Below are positions 61,853-64,000 of a stretch of 64,000 bases of DNA, in pieces. Position 1 is the first letter of the stretch; each line of letters opens with the position of its first letter. The translations under genes were made by a program, and so were the position numbers. Source of the DNA: Pseudorasbora parva (Eukaryota; Chordata; Actinopteri; Cypriniformes; Gobionidae); the NCBI RefSeq assembly GCF_024679245.1, contig NC_090176.1, positions 17,849,293 through 17,913,292 on the forward strand, given 5' to 3'. The notes beneath the pieces are model-generated. The model had not been told where the DNA came from. It searched no databases and saw nothing but the letters and a program-made list of their open reading frames with translations.

Positions 61853-64000
61853 AAGGCTAAACAGGACGTTTCTCCTGGACCTGATGGACTTCCACCCGAA
61901 TTCTATAAACACTTCTGGCCATTATTATCTCCCTTATTCCTCAAATTAATCACAGAAATCCAAACTACATCCACAATACCCACACATATGAATACAGCAG
62001 TTATGACACTTTTGCTAAAAACAAACAAGGACCCCATGTACCCTTCCAGTTACCGCCCTCTCTTATTAATGAACACAGATTTAAAAATCATTACCAAAGC
62101 TTTAGCTACCAGAATAGAAACAGTTATCCCAATGTTAATTCACCATGATCAAACAGGTTTTATTCAACACAGGAATGCTTCAGATAATATACGTAGACTA
62201 TTCAACTTAATTACTCTCGCTCAACAAAAACAATCCAAGACTATAATTGTATCACTTGATGCAGAAAAAGCATTTGACAAAGTTAACTGGACATTTCTTT
62301 TCAGCATTTTACATAGATTTGGCTTTGGAGAGTCATTCATCAACTGGATAAAAATACTATATACTTCACCCAAGGCCACAATAATCACAAAGGGGAACAC
62401 ATCACAAAATTTCACACTTCACAGGGGGACCAGACAAGGATGCCCACTCTCTCCTTCTTTATTCGCCATATTTATAGAACCACTTGCAGCAGCAATACGA
62501 CAAAACAATAATATTAAAGGGATACAAGACATCAACACACAGCATAAGATTTGTCTCTATGCAGATGATTTATTGTTATGTTTGCAAAACCCCTACAAGT
62601 CACTAGAAGAAACCTTTAAAATTATTAATACTTTTTCCACAATTTCTGATTACACAATAAACTGGAATAAATCAACAATACTACCCCTTTCTGAGGATGC
62701 CTGGGATTCTACAGCTCATAATCCACCTCTTCCACTCCACACCGGCAACAATAAATACTTGGGCATCAACATCTCCCCCAGACTGTCAGAATAGTTTAAT
62801 CTCAACTATACCCCACTTTTAAGAAAGATTGGAGAAGATTTAAAACGCTGGACTAACCTACCACTTCACTTATCGGCCGCATTGCTACAGTTCAAATTAA
62901 AACTTTACCACAAGTCAACTATCTCTTCTCAATGCTTCCAACAACACCCACTGATAAATGGTTCAAATCACTCAATTCATTAACCTCTCACTTCTATTGG
63001 AAGAACAAAACACCAAAAATATCTCTGGAAAAACTACAAAGGACAAAGTCACAAGTTGGCCTAGAAGCTCCACATTTTCAATATTACTTTTTAGCAAACC
63101 AGCTACAATATTTATATAAATGGATCAACAGAAACAATCACAATAATTTATGGATTGAAATGGAACAAAATCAATGTAAAAAAACTTGTTTCTCTGTTTC
63201 AGACCTCGCCTCCCTACCAAAATCAATCACGAAAATGCACTATTTCAACAATATTACAATTGCATCAACTCTGACAGCCTGGTGGAAAATAAACAAAATT
63301 AATCATTCACTACTAACACCATGTAGACACACCCTCATCTAGTCCAACCCTGATTTCCAACTATGCAATAAAACTATCAATTTTCCATCATGGCAACAAA
63401 AAGGAATTACTCACCTTCATCACATGTTTGAAAATAACCAATTTGCATCATTTAAAATACTAACCCAGAGGTACGGTCTTGGGGGAAAGCAGTTTCTCCA
63501 ATATCAGCAAATAAAATCTATAGTTAAATCCAAAATAAACATAATCAATAACCCACTTCATCCCTCTCAGTTAATGGAAGACATAATGAAAATCCCTAAC
63601 TCCAAAAAATTAACTTCCAAATTACATAAACTTATATCAAATAATGATGCAACACTTATAATACCCATGACCAAATGGGAACAAGATTTAGCCTTTTCCC
63701 TCAACACGGACCTCTGGAAGGAAATCTGTAACAATACATTTTCAATGACTAACAACACAAACCTCCAACTCATACAGTTTAAGATTATTCACAGAACTCA
63801 CATCCCCGAAAGAAAGACGTTTAAAATGGGCTTGAGGGACACAGATATTTGTTCACAGTGCACATTGGGGAGCACAGATGACTATTTTCATGCCACATGG
63901 ACCTGCCAACCAGTTCACTCATTTTGGATATTAAATACCTACAAAACTCTCCATTATCATGGGCTGCAGAATCCCTCCATCTCCATCACTCTGTTTACTC
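61853..64000 (+). pseudogene. L1-like LINE reverse transcriptase, 5'-truncated, runs off window
   Basis: The frame begins AKQDVSPGPDGLPPEFYKHF. Reverse-transcriptase motifs are intact: TNKDPMYPSSYRPLLLMNTD, DQTGFIQHRNASDNIRR, SLDAEKAFDKVNW, RGTRQGCPLSPSLFAIFIEP and the catalytic YADDLLL. After a TAG at 62792-62794 the sequence shifts frame near 62870-62930, resumes as LPTTPTDKWFKSLNSLTSHF, meets a second TAG at 63340-63342, and continues to the edge with a CxxC...H...C knuckle (CSQCTLGSTDDYFHATWTC). The endonuclease half is absent. Order and motifs fit the L1/Tx1 group. Confidence 0.88.

Overview
The window is nuclear DNA of a teleost fish, most likely a cyprinid (zebrafish/carp group). The evidence is intron-split vertebrate genes with GT/AG junctions, AT-rich introns packed with cyprinid-type DNA transposons (TTAA-flanked MITEs, hAT, EnSpm/CACTA, Tc1/mariner, Harbinger-like), non-LTR retrotransposon fragments, and long (TA)n, (CT)n and (CA)n tracts. 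There are no bacterial-type operons and no CRISPR array.

Two host genes can be read with confidence and they face each other tail to tail. On the + strand, positions 1-28,970 hold the 3' two thirds of gsk3b (glycogen synthase kinase-3 beta): eight coding exons from 10,029 to the stop at 26,286, encoding 299 residues equivalent to human residue 123 onward, followed by a long 3' UTR with an AATAAA at 28,943. Exons 1-3 lie upstream of the window. On the - strand, positions 58,754 down to 39,516 hold a complete eight-exon coding sequence for nr1i2 (pregnane X receptor, PXR), 421 residues with a two-zinc-finger DNA-binding domain and a ligand-binding domain. Every junction keeps frame. The convergent GSK3B/NR1I2 arrangement is also that of the human locus. 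The two genes are not functionally coupled in any way the sequence shows.

The rest is mobile or repetitive DNA. 1-10,028 (gsk3b intron 3): TTAA-flanked MITEs, a palindromic element split by a second TTAA element, and an EnSpm/CACTA element nested in a hAT element, both with intact target-site duplications. 10,140-26,215 (gsk3b introns 4-10): hAT MITEs with 8-bp duplications, two copies of an element with 9-bp duplications carrying a helicase-like fragment, a LINE 3' end, and a five-unit tandem array of about 203 bp with a tRNA-like box B. 28,970-39,515 (between the genes): a LINE tail, a decayed Tc1-like copy, a 1.64-kb Tc1-like element with perfect inverted repeats, and a TTAA element containing a Harbinger-like element. 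40,298-58,581 (nr1i2 introns): a hAT-like element nested in another repeat, a TTAA element with a THAP-domain exon and a convergent second exon, two further fragments of that family, an internally deleted Tc1-like copy, and a nearly intact Tc1-like transposase with a changed catalytic residue. 58,755-64,000 (upstream of nr1i2): little recognised until an L1-like reverse transcriptase that runs off the right edge.

Gene calls come from recognising protein sequence and splice signals by eye; transposon superfamily names rest on termini and duplications and are less certain.
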